Shown here: one piece after another, positions 34,424 through 42,844 of the stretch
How the letters are laid out: each line of letters opens with the position of its first letter
How positions within the stretch are numbered: the stretch's first letter is position 1
NCBI GenBank assembly: GCA_903861645.1
Contig: CAIOVE010000076.1
Span: 1-44,391, forward strand
DNA length: 44,391 bases
DNA from: an uncultured Hyphomicrobiales bacterium
GTDB lineage: Bacteria; Pseudomonadota; Alphaproteobacteria; Rhizobiales; Beijerinckiaceae
Direction: 5' to 3'
The notes under the pieces: model-generated
Seen by the model: the letters and a program-made list of their open reading frames with translations, nothing else
Database searches by the model: none
Told to the model about the DNA's origin: nothing
Position numbers and translations under genes: made by a program

Positions 34424-35956
34424 TTAGCCGCCAAACGGTCTCGCGGGCCTTGCCTGATGGTCGGCGAGCTTGGCGCCTGAGTCGGAATCAATTTCGCGCA
34501 ACTCGACGTCGTAGCCCCAGAGGTCGGCGATGTGCTGGAGCGCCTTGCGCGTATCGCCCGCCGCCAGCAAGCGGCCCTCGAGCACCTTGTGTTCGAGGCG
34601 AAGACGCCTGTCGCCCAGAAGATCGACCGAGGCGACTTCCATCAGCGGGTCGATTTCGGACGCGTCATAGCGCCGCGACAGCGCGCGCCGCAATCGGCGG
34701 TATCCGCGTTCGTCGTGGATGGAGCCGACGACCAGTTCGGATTCGCGCGGATTGTCCTCGATGTTGAAGAACTTGAATTCGCGCATCAGGCGCGGCGACA
34801 GATATTGCGCGATGAAACTGTCGTCGCGATAGTTCGCCCAGATGTCCTTCAGCACGCCCATCACGTCGCCGCGCCCGGCGATATCGGGCGTCCAGATCTT
34901 GTCCTCCTCCGTCGGGTTGGCGACGATGCGTTCGATATCGCGCATCATCGCGAAGCCAAGCGCGTAAGGGTTCATGCCCGAATAGGCGGGGTGGTCGAAA
35001 CCTGGCTGCGCGACGACGTTGGTGTGAGACGTCAAGAATTCAAGAAACGCGCCGTCGCTGATTTTGCCAAGCTCATGCAGGCGATTCATGATGCGGTAGT
35101 GCACGTAGGTCGCCGTGCCCTCGTTCATCACCTTGGTCAGTCGTTGCGGATAAAGGTAATGACCGACGAGACGCACGATGCGCAGGATTTCCCGCTGCCA
35201 TGACGCGAGCTTTGGCGCGTGGCGCTCAAGAAAAAACAGGATGTTTTCCTCGGGCAGGCCCAGTCGTTCGGCGGCCAGATTGCGCGACTCCTCGCCGCGC
35301 TGCTTGCCGGTTGGCGTTGGCAGGGTGCGCCAGAGTTCGTTGTGCGTTTGCGCCTCGTGCGCGCGGCGTTCGCGCTGGCGGATTTGCTCGCCGCGCAGAT
35401 CGAGCTTGCGACGGCGACCCGAGCGATGCACGCCTTGCGGTTGCAAAGCGTGCGCCGCGTCCAGCAAACGCTCCACCGCCGCCTCGCCGAATTCCTCCTC
35501 GCAGCTCGAGATATAGGCTTTCGCGAACTTGAGATAATCGAGGATGCCCGCCGGATCGGTGAATTCCTTGAAGGTCTCGTTGTTCTTGAAAAAATGATTA
35601 TGGCCAAAGGCCGCGTGCGCGATGACGAGCGTCTGCATCATCGCGGTGTTGCCCTCCATCACATAGGAGATGCAGGGGTTCGAGTTGATGACGATCTCGT
35701 AGGCGAGGCCCATCATCCCCTTGCGATACATCTGTTCGTGCTGGGTGAAATGCTTGCCGAAGGACCAGTGCTGATAAAAAATCGGCATGCCCGTCGACGC
35801 ATAGGCGTCGAGCATCTGCTCGGCGGTGATGATCTCGATCTGGTTGGGGAAGACGTCCAGCCCGAGTTCGCCGATCGCGATTTCCGAAACGGCGTCGTGT
35901 ATGCGTTGGATCGTGTCGTAGGACCAGCCGTCGCTGGTGAAGAGCGGTTCGCTCAT
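34424..35956 (-). CDS. SpoVR family protein
   Basis: This 510-residue cytoplasmic protein matches the SpoVR family (YcgB in E. coli; named after a Bacillus spore-cortex gene). The first half has MPIFYQHWSFGKHFTQHE, YEIVINSNPCISYVMEGN and MQTLVIAHAAFGHNHFF. Later come VMNEGTATYVHYRIMNRL and QPGFDHPAYSGMNPYALGFAM. The many His, Glu and Cys residues hint at metal binding, but the biochemical role is unknown. It is translated with the upstream yeaH-like gene (ATGA overlap). With prkA the trio forms the starvation/stress cluster yeaG-yeaH-ycgB of E. coli, so sporulation is not implied. Confidence 0.95.
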   Translation of the reverse strand: MSEPLFTSDGWSYDTIQRIHDAVSEIAIGELGLDVFPNQIEIITAEQMLDAYASTGMPIFYQHWSFGKHFTQHEQMYRKGMMGLAYEIVINSNPCISYVMEGNTAMMQTLVIAHAAFGHNHFFKNNETFKEFTDPAGILDYLKFAKAYISSCEEEFGEAAVERLLDAAHALQPQGVHRSGRRRKLDLRGEQIRQRERRAHEAQTHNELWRTLPTPTGKQRGEESRNLAAERLGLPEENILFFLERHAPKLASWQREILRIVRLVGHYLYPQRLTKVMNEGTATYVHYRIMNRLHELGKISDGAFLEFLTSHTNVVAQPGFDHPAYSGMNPYALGFAMMRDIERIVANPTEEDKIWTPDIAGRGDVMGVLKDIWANYRDDSFIAQYLSPRLMREFKFFNIEDNPRESELVVGSIHDERGYRRLRRALSRRYDASEIDPLMEVASVDLLGDRRLRLEHKVLEGRLLAAGDTRKALQHIADLWGYDVELREIDSDSGAKLADHQARPARPFGG

Positions 35957-37233
35957 GACGCGCTCCCTCGCACGCCGGCGTCGCGGCTGAACAACTCCCG
36001 GAAGATCGGATAGATTTCCTCGCGCGAGGTCACGGAGCGTTGCGCGAGGCGGGGTTCGTCGAGTTCCTGATAGGCGCGCCAGAGGGTCGAGTCGCCCGGC
36101 CGCTGGCCCTGTTCGCCCACTTCCAGATAGGCGTAGTACTGGGTCATGGGGATGATTTCGTTCAACAAGATCGCGGCGGACTCCGCGTTGTCGCGCGGAT
36201 CGTTGTCGCCGTCGGAGGCCTGCGCGACATAAAGGTTCCAGGAGTCTTGCGGATAGCGGTCGCGCGCGACCCGCAACATCTCGCGTTGGGCGGAAGAAAC
36301 GCGCGTGCCGCCGCTTTCGACGCCGTGAAAGAATGTATCCTCGTCAACCTCGCTCGCTTCATCCGTGTGGCGGATGAAAACAATGTCGACTTTCTTGTAG
36401 CGCTTCTTGAGAAAGACGTAGAGCAACATGAAGAATCGCTTGGCGAGATCCTTCATGTGCTCGCTCATGGAAGCCGAGACGTCCATGAGGCAAAACATCA
36501 CGGCCTGCGTGGTTGGCCGCGGCACCGGCTCGAAGCGGCGATAACGGATGTCGATCGGGTCGATCCACGCGATCGTTCGGGTCTTGCGTTGCAGGCCTTC
36601 GAGCGTCGCGCGCAGGGCGGCGATTTCCCTGGCGGGCGCCTTGCGTGCTTCCGCCGCGGCCAATGCTTCCTCGGCCTCGCGCAAATCATCCGGGCGGGGA
36701 CGCTTGAGCGCGATGCGCCGCGACATTGAATTGCGCATGGTGCGCGACACCGAGAGATTGGAAGGCGAGCCTGCCACGGAATAGCCGGCGCGCCGCACGC
36801 CCTCGCTTTCGGTGGTCGACAGCTTGCGGCGTTCGAGGTCGGGCAATTCAAGGTCTTCGAGGAAGAATTCGAGAAATTCCTCCGCCGACAGGGCGATGGA
36901 ATAGGCGTCCTCGCTCTTGCCTTCGCCCGCGCCGGAACCCGCGCCGCCGCGCCCCGAACCCGGTGGCCGCGGCAAGCGATCGCCCTCGCTGAATTCACGA
37001 TTGCCGGGGAATACCGGATGCCGGAAGCCGTCATTGCCGAGATGGAACGAGGGCTCGTCGATTCCATCGGCGGGAATGACCACCACGCCGGCTTCGTCGA
37101 CGTCGCGAATGCCGCGCGTCGCGCTCGCCTTCCTTACGGCGTCGCGCACGATCTTGCGGGCGCGACGCAGAAAGCGTTGCCGGTTGGGCAGGTTCTTGCC
37201 GTTGGGATTCAGTCGTCGGTCGATGATGTTCAT
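35953..37233 (-). CDS. YeaH/YhbH family protein (DUF444, von Willebrand A domain)
   Basis: The 426 residues start with an RNA- or protein-binding-like basic region (RRLNPNGKNLPNRQRFLRR). A glycine-rich stretch (about 90-105) and an Arg/Glu-rich helical region (180-220, likely coiled coil) follow, then a von Willebrand A domain with the metal-site motif DVSASM (251-256) and the later RHTDEA. This is the standard YeaH/YhbH plan. In E. coli YeaH is reported to interact with the YeaG (PrkA) kinase and to act in sustained nitrogen starvation. The gene begins 15 bases after the prkA stop and overlaps spoVR, so the three are one transcript. Confidence 0.95.
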   Translation of the reverse strand: MNIIDRRLNPNGKNLPNRQRFLRRARKIVRDAVRKASATRGIRDVDEAGVVVIPADGIDEPSFHLGNDGFRHPVFPGNREFSEGDRLPRPPGSGRGGAGSGAGEGKSEDAYSIALSAEEFLEFFLEDLELPDLERRKLSTTESEGVRRAGYSVAGSPSNLSVSRTMRNSMSRRIALKRPRPDDLREAEEALAAAEARKAPAREIAALRATLEGLQRKTRTIAWIDPIDIRYRRFEPVPRPTTQAVMFCLMDVSASMSEHMKDLAKRFFMLLYVFLKKRYKKVDIVFIRHTDEASEVDEDTFFHGVESGGTRVSSAQREMLRVARDRYPQDSWNLYVAQASDGDNDPRDNAESAAILLNEIIPMTQYYAYLEVGEQGQRPGDSTLWRAYQELDEPRLAQRSVTSREEIYPIFRELFSRDAGVRGSAS

Positions 37234-37248
37234 CGATACCTCTGGCCG

Positions 37249-39195
37249 TCAGGCCGATTGCTTCACCCGCATGTACCATTCAACAAGGCGGCGAACCTGC
37301 CGCTCGGTGTAGCCGCGCGACACCATGCGCTCGACGAAATCGGCGTGTTTCTTTTCCGTTTCGCTGTCACGCTTGGAGCCAAAGCTGATCACCGGCAACA
37401 AGTCCTCGACCTGACTGAACATACGTTTCTCGATGACCTCGCGGATCTTCTCATAGCTCGTCCACGATGGATTTTTCCCGCTGTTCTGGGCGCGCGCGCG
37501 CAGGCAGAACTTGACGACCTCGTTGCGGAAGTCCTTGGGGTTGGCGATGCCCGCGGCCTTTTCGACCTTGGTCAATTCCTGATTGAGCAGTTCGCGATCA
37601 AGCAACTGGCCGGTGTCGGGATCCTTGAAGTCAACATCCTCGATCCAGGCGTCGGCGTAATTGACGTAGCGGTCGAACAGATTCTGGCCGTAGTCGTTGT
37701 AGGATTCCAGATAGGCTTTCTGGATTTCATGGCCGATGAATTCCGCGTAGCGCGGCGCCAGCTCCGCCTTGATGAATTCGATGTAGCGCTTCTCCGTCTC
37801 GGCGCCGATCTGCTCGCGCCGGATGGATTGCTCAAGCACGTACATGAGATGCACGGGGTCGGCGCCGATCTCCGTCGGATCGAAGTTATAGGTCGACGCG
37901 AGCACCTTGAAGGCAAAGCGCGTCGAAACGCCATCCATGCCCTCGTCCTGGCCGGCGGCGTCCTTGTACTCTTGCAGGCTTTTGGCTTTCGGGTCCGTCT
38001 CGCGCAGGCTTTCGCCGTCATAGACGCGCATTTTCGAGAACAGGCTGGAATTCTCGTGCTCGCGCATGCGCGACATGACGGTGAACCGGGCCAGCATTTC
38101 CAGCGTCGCGGGCGCGCAGGGCGAACGCGCGAGCTCCGACGTGCGGATCAGTTTTTCATAGATCAGCCGCTCCTCGGAGACGCGCAGGCAATAGGGCACC
38201 TTGATGAGATAGATTCGGTCGATGAAGGCTTCGTTGTTTTTATTGGCCTTGAAGGAATTCCATTCGGCCTCGTTTGAATGCGCGAGCACGAGGCCGGTGA
38301 AGGGAATGGCGCCGATGTTTTCGGTGCCGATGTAATTGCCTTCCTGTGTCGCGGTGAGCAGGGGATGCAACATCTTGATCGGCGCCTTGAACATCTCGAC
38401 GAATTCGAGAACGCCCTGGTTCGCGCGATTGAGGCCGCCCGAATAACTGTAGGCGTCGGGGTCGTGCTGCGCGAGCGTTTCGAGCTTGCGAATGTCGACC
38501 TTGCCGACGAGCGATGAAATGTCCTGATTGTTTTCGTCGCCAGGCTCTGTCTTGGCGATGGCGGTCTGTCGCAGGCGCGAGGGCATGAGCTTGACCACGC
38601 GAAACTTGTGCAGATCGCCACCCGCTTCATCGAGGCGTTTCAGGCACCACGGCGACATGAGGCCGGTGAGCTTGCGGCGGGGAATATTGAAGTCGCGCTC
38701 AAGCTCCTCGCCCATCGTCGCGGGATCGAACAATCCCAATGGCGATTCAAAAACGGGGCTGATTTCCGCGCCGTATTTCAGCACGTAAATCGGCTTCAAC
38801 TCCATCAGTTGCTTGACGCGCTCTGCCAGCGAGGATTTGCCGCCGCCGACCGGACCGAGCAGATAGAGAATCTGCTTGCGCTCCTCCAGTCCCTGCGCGG
38901 CGTGACGCAAATAGGAAACAATGCGCTCGACCGTGTCCTCCATGCCGTAGAATTCCGCGAAGGCCGGATAGGTGCGGATCGTGCGGTTCATGAAGATGCG
39001 GCCGAGGCGTGGATCCTTGGCGGTGTTGATCACCATCGGTTCGCCAATCGCGGCGAGCAGTCGCTCGGCGGCGCTTGCATACATGCCCGGATCGGCGCGG
39101 CACCCCTCGAGAAATTCGCCAATCGACATCTCGTGGTCGCGGCGGCTTTCGTATCCGCTGGAGAAACGCGTGAGGAAATCAGATGCGAGCGCCAT
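37249..39195 (-). CDS. prkA: PrkA-type serine protein kinase / AAA-fold protein
   Basis: PrkA (YeaG in E. coli) is a Ser/Thr protein kinase; later work also reports protease-like activity for Bacillus PrkA. The N-terminal AAA-like domain has the Walker A loop LLGPVGGGKSS (113-122). A long helical part follows, with NNQDISSLVGKVDIRKLE and GGLNRANQGVLEFVEMFKAP, then the C-terminal PrkA domain. The ATG at 39195 (MALASDFLTRF) gives 648 residues, the usual size, and has AGGAG a few bases upstream. The frame's extension to 39300 is not conserved. It leads the cluster; the promoter lies in the 534-base gap described next. Confidence 0.95.
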   Translation of the reverse strand: MALASDFLTRFSSGYESRRDHEMSIGEFLEGCRADPGMYASAAERLLAAIGEPMVINTAKDPRLGRIFMNRTIRTYPAFAEFYGMEDTVERIVSYLRHAAQGLEERKQILYLLGPVGGGKSSLAERVKQLMELKPIYVLKYGAEISPVFESPLGLFDPATMGEELERDFNIPRRKLTGLMSPWCLKRLDEAGGDLHKFRVVKLMPSRLRQTAIAKTEPGDENNQDISSLVGKVDIRKLETLAQHDPDAYSYSGGLNRANQGVLEFVEMFKAPIKMLHPLLTATQEGNYIGTENIGAIPFTGLVLAHSNEAEWNSFKANKNNEAFIDRIYLIKVPYCLRVSEERLIYEKLIRTSELARSPCAPATLEMLARFTVMSRMREHENSSLFSKMRVYDGESLRETDPKAKSLQEYKDAAGQDEGMDGVSTRFAFKVLASTYNFDPTEIGADPVHLMYVLEQSIRREQIGAETEKRYIEFIKAELAPRYAEFIGHEIQKAYLESYNDYGQNLFDRYVNYADAWIEDVDFKDPDTGQLLDRELLNQELTKVEKAAGIANPKDFRNEVVKFCLRARAQNSGKNPSWTSYEKIREVIEKRMFSQVEDLLPVISFGSKRDSETEKKHADFVERMVSRGYTERQVRRLVEWYMRVKQSA

Positions 39196-39729
39196 GTTTG
39201 CTCCTCGTCCTAACCGTCGCGCGGATAGACCGCGCTTCCTGCCATTCACGGGCCGGACGGGGTATGCCGTCGTCGGTCCGAACCAGCTCAGCTTGAACAA
39301 CGCACCAACGACAGACTTGCTCGATTCTACTCCTTTTCAGCCATCCAAATGTCGGGCATTCCGAACTACGAATTTGCTGGTTGCTCGCGAAAGGGGCAAT
39401 CGAGCCCCGAATTCATTGCGTGAGTTATAGGCGCCAAAGAGCTCGCAACCCGATCAATTTCCCGAGATGCTCCCGTCATGTGTCCGGCGGCGGCGCGACG
39501 ATTCGCCATGATCAGGCTAACAGAGGCCCAATCCTCGCCCAATGGCGTGGCGTTCAATGATCTGTGCACAAAAGGCAATGTCTTCGCGCGCCCGCTATCA
39601 GCCAGCATTGGGAATTCATACCCGATGCTCGTGGCGCGATTAGGGCGAGACCTGAACAGTTGTGGCTTGTGCGTGGCTTTATGCGGCGCGCGCGTCGCCG
39701 CGCCCTGACGCCGCGCGTCGCGCGGTCGT
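39196..39729. other. 534-base gap between malQ and prkA
   Basis: I see no convincing gene here. It should contain the prkA promoter (minus strand) and the end of the malQ transcript. There is a short inverted repeat GGGGC-aatcga-GCCCC at 39394-39409, with only a short T-run on the minus strand. A GC-rich inverted repeat, GGCGCG-cgcgtcgc-CGCGCC, lies just beyond malQ (39685-39704). I searched by eye for a sigma-54 site, a GGAAC-type general-stress -35 element and a clear -35/-10 pair on the minus strand and found none that fits. Confidence 0.5.
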
Positions 39730-41859
39730 CTAGCTGCGTTCGGCGAGAGGTCGCAAACGGGCCGCCGCGCCCGCGTTGTCGAGACAGCCATCGGCCAGGC
39801 CCTGATACCGGCGCCGCCAGTTGGGGTGTTCCGTTGTCGTGCCGGGAAGATTGGGTTGCTCGATGACGCCCAACGCATCCTCGAGGGGGAGCAGCGCGAG
39901 GCTCGCTGGCGTGCGCGCGAGAAACGCCACCGCGGCGTCCACGGCTGGCGCCGGGTCTTGCGGCGAAGGCGCGTGGTCGCGCGAGGCGACGCCAGCGGAC
40001 TTGAAAGCATTCCAGAGCGCGTGACGCGCGCCGGCGCGTTCGTCGCGCGCGTTGTCCAGCGTTTGCCATGGCGGCAGTTGGTCGGCGTTCGCGCGAATGG
40101 TCAGGTCGTGACCGGTCCAGTAACCCGCCGTTGTCGCGGTATCGTGCGTGGAGGTCATCGCCACGGCGCCGGGCGGGTACCAATCCGGCGGGTTGAAGCC
40201 GTCATGATGCCGCTCGAATTGCACAACACGCATGCCGTAGAGGCCCGCCGCCGTCAGGCGTTCGCGCAGGCCATCGGGCACGGTGCCGAGATCCTCGCCG
40301 ATGATGATGGCGCGATGACGATGGGATTCAAGCGCGATCAGTCGCAACAGATCGTTGGTCGGATAGGCGAGATAGGCTCCCTCCGACGCGTCCATGCCGT
40401 CGGGCGTCAGCCACAGGCGCGCGATGCCCATGACATGATCGATGCGCGCGCCGCCGGTGTTGCGCAACACGGCGCGCAGTGTCGCGATGAAAGCCGCGAA
40501 ACCATTGCGCGCCAGCGCGCGCGGCGCGAAGGTTGTCAGGCCCCAGTTCTGCCCCTTGGGCGCCAGCGGATCGGGCGGCGCGCCGACCGACAGGCCCAGC
40601 AAAAGGTCATTCGGCGCGCTCCACGCCTGACTGCCGCCGTTGTTCATGCCGATCGCGAGATCGGATATCAGGCCGATCCGCATGCCGGCCGACAGCGCCG
40701 CGCCCTGCGCCGCGCGCAGCGAGCGCTCGGCGAGCCACTGGCAGAAAACATGGAACGTGACTTCGTTCGCGTTCGAGGCGGCGAAGCCGCGCACGATGGG
40801 CGATTCGCAATCACGCAATTCCGCGGGCCAGTCGCGCCAGCTCCATTTGGTGAAATCGCGCTGGAATTGCTTGGCGTGCAGCGTCTCGAAAATCGCGTGA
40901 CGCTCCAGGGCCTCGCCGCCCGCGGCGCGGAAGCGGCCGAATTCGCTGGCGAGCATGTTGGCTGGCGCGGCGAGTTCGCGCTCGCGGAAGCTGTTGTACA
41001 GCGAGCGCAACATGGCCTTGCGCGCGCGCGACGCCTCGGGCCAGTCGATCAGCTCGCTGGCTTCCAGCCGCGCCAGCGCCAGCGGATTTTCGCTTTGAGT
41101 TCGGGCGTTTTCCACGCGCTCGCGGCCGAAGGTGGCTTGCGGATCGGCGAGCAGGATATTGTGAAAAAGGCGGCTCGACGGCGAATAGGGGGTGAAATGA
41201 TTGTCGTCCGCCGCGAACAGCGCGTGCGTCGGGCTGAGCGACAGGGCGTCGGCGCGGTAATGGGCCGCCGCGCGCGCCAGTTGGGCCACCGCGCCAAAGT
41301 CGCCGATGCCGCCGTCGCCCGCGCGGCGCAGGCCGTGGACCTGCGCCGTGAGGCCCCACAAGCGATGGCCCGGCGCGATGTCCTCGATGGTCCATCCACG
41401 CGGCGGCGCGACCGCGATGGTCGTCACGCGATCGCCAATAAACAGGCGATGGTAGCCAATTCGTCCGATGGGTCGCAGCGTCGGGCGCCCGGACTCGTCA
41501 CGGTCGATCGGCAGATCGATCGCGCCGCCCTGTTCGAACTCCAGCATCGCGCGAACGCCGTCGACAACCCGGAAGGGCAGGGCGATCGGTCGGTTGATAT
41601 CCGAGGTGATCAGCGACGGCGCGAAAGCGGAAAGCTCCTCGTCGCGCAGTCGCGCCCGGCTCTCGGCGACGTCGCCGGCGCTCGCGCAGACGATATCCAT
41701 GGCCGACAAAATGGAACGCAGGGATTCGACGGAGACTTGCCGATGTTCGCCGCGCGCGTCGATCCATTGGGTCGACACGCCAGCCGCGCCCGCCAGTTCC
41801 CGGAGGGCGTCATCGCTTGCGAGGGGATGGTCGCCCTCGAGGTCGGCCGAATCACGCAT
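39730..41859 (-). CDS. malQ: 4-alpha-glucanotransferase (GH77) MalQ
   Basis: It transfers glucan segments between malto-oligosaccharides during glycogen or maltodextrin metabolism. The 709-residue protein is the long form with an N-terminal extra domain (to about 150), then a GH77 barrel. The catalytic residues are Asp474 (ARIDHVMG), Glu522 (IIGEDLG) and Asp573 (STHDTATT). The ATG at 41859 (MRDSADLEGD...) is chosen; the GTG at 41865 is in frame two codons earlier. Just upstream begins the strawberry-notch remnant, on the same strand but in another frame, so malQ has lost whatever preceded it in the ancestral chromosome, possibly its promoter. The C-terminus is intact. Confidence 0.93.
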   Translation of the reverse strand: MRDSADLEGDHPLASDDALRELAGAAGVSTQWIDARGEHRQVSVESLRSILSAMDIVCASAGDVAESRARLRDEELSAFAPSLITSDINRPIALPFRVVDGVRAMLEFEQGGAIDLPIDRDESGRPTLRPIGRIGYHRLFIGDRVTTIAVAPPRGWTIEDIAPGHRLWGLTAQVHGLRRAGDGGIGDFGAVAQLARAAAHYRADALSLSPTHALFAADDNHFTPYSPSSRLFHNILLADPQATFGRERVENARTQSENPLALARLEASELIDWPEASRARKAMLRSLYNSFRERELAAPANMLASEFGRFRAAGGEALERHAIFETLHAKQFQRDFTKWSWRDWPAELRDCESPIVRGFAASNANEVTFHVFCQWLAERSLRAAQGAALSAGMRIGLISDLAIGMNNGGSQAWSAPNDLLLGLSVGAPPDPLAPKGQNWGLTTFAPRALARNGFAAFIATLRAVLRNTGGARIDHVMGIARLWLTPDGMDASEGAYLAYPTNDLLRLIALESHRHRAIIIGEDLGTVPDGLRERLTAAGLYGMRVVQFERHHDGFNPPDWYPPGAVAMTSTHDTATTAGYWTGHDLTIRANADQLPPWQTLDNARDERAGARHALWNAFKSAGVASRDHAPSPQDPAPAVDAAVAFLARTPASLALLPLEDALGVIEQPNLPGTTTEHPNWRRRYQGLADGCLDNAGAAARLRPLAERS

Positions 41860-41864
41860 GGCCA

Positions 41865-42569
41865 CGAGGCGATGTGTCGGAACCCGGCGTCAGCCGAGCG
41901 CCCGGCAACATGCGCCAGCGCCGAGAATGGCGGGTTCATCAGCACGACGGAGGGCACGGCCGAGGGGGCCAGGTGATCGTCGATCTGCGCCGCGTCGAAC
42001 CGAGTGACGGGAACCGAGGGAAACAGCGCAGTCAACAAGTCGGCGCGGGTCGCGGCGAGTTCGTTGAGGATCAGCGCGCCGCCGGCGGTCGCGGCCAGGA
42101 TGGCGAGCAGCCCGGTTCCGGCCGATGGTTCCAGCACGCGGTCGGTCGGCGTGATCGCCGCCGCCGTCAGCGCAGCGAGGCCCAATGGCAACGGCGTCGA
42201 GAATTGCTGGAGCGCCTGGCTTTCCTCGGATCGGCGCGTGTGCGTCGGCAGCAATCCGACGATGCGCGACAACACGGAAAGCCGTGCAGCCGGAGAGTCG
42301 GCCTTGCGGAACAGCGCCTTTCCGTATTTGCGCAGAAACAGGACCGTCGCGACTTCGCACGCCTCATAGGCGGCCTTCCAATCCCAGGCGCCTGTGGCGT
42401 CGGAGGCATCGAACGCGCCTTCCATCGCGCGGCGCAGGAGCGCAGCGTCGATCCGCTCGCCGCGTTCGAGATGCGGTAGCAGAGCGTTTGCGGCGGCGAG
42501 AATGGCTGGGGATGGGGTGAGCGGAGCCGACGCGGCAGGCCTGGCGGCCACGGGGGAATGGACATTCAT
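41865..42569 (-). pseudogene. Truncated strawberry-notch-type methyltransferase/helicase gene (N-terminal part)
   Basis: Residues 1-235 match, as I remember it, the N-terminal methyltransferase part of the large plasmid- or ICE-borne strawberry-notch-like proteins of alphaproteobacteria. They include the conserved CEVATVLFLRKYGKALF and QALQQFSTPLPLGLAAL, the SAM-binding VLEPSAGTG (145-153) and the adenine-methylase-type NPPF (212-215). The full proteins run well over 1000 residues, with a DEAD/H-box helicase after the methylase. Here the match stops right after RHIAS at 41865, exactly where malQ begins; the frame then runs on to 41610 inside malQ, encoding an unrelated 84-residue tail. A deletion or recombination joined the two genes. 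The start (42569) is plausible, so a 319-residue chimeric product could be made, but function is unlikely. Confidence 0.75.
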
Positions 42570-42680
42570 GGGAATGAAGCCTCAAGGAGAGCGAAACAGG
42601 GCAAGCCCGCGCGGCGCTCTCTCTCGACCGCCCGGACTCACCCCATCCCGGCAGTCCTCTTCCTCTCCGGGCCGGACATG

Positions 42681-42716
42681 AAAAAAGCGCCCGACCGTAA
42701 GGTGGGGCGCTTTTTT
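42681..42716. terminator. Strong bidirectional intrinsic terminator
   Basis: AAAAAAGCGCCC pairs with GGGCGCTTTTTT around a 12-base loop, a perfect stem with T-runs on both strands. It lies 112 bases outside the start of the strawberry-notch remnant and 128 bases before the orphan gene. It probably belonged to a gene that has since been lost from this accessory stretch. The rest of 42570-42844 shows no gene I can support. Confidence 0.85.
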
Positions 42717-42844
42717 CCATTCGGATTTTGCGCTTATCCGGCGACCTGACATTCTCCAACGCGATCTGAACTTGAAATTGCGTTTCTTGGTAGCAACAAT
42801 GCGGGCATTGGGCCTCATTCGTGGGCCGAACGGACGTCACGCCG

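Noticed and set aside
34424-39195. Sporulation genes, because of the SpoVR and PrkA names
   Set aside because: The trio prkA-yeaH-spoVR is a known stress/starvation cluster in non-sporulating proteobacteria and says nothing about spores.
39478-39708. Possible 76-residue gene in the malQ-prkA gap
   Set aside because: No ribosome site that I can defend, no recognisable motif and no hydrophobic or compositional pattern of a real protein.
42558-42749. Possible 63-residue gene across the terminator at 42681-42716
   Set aside because: It reads through a perfect intrinsic terminator, which real genes avoid, and has no motif.
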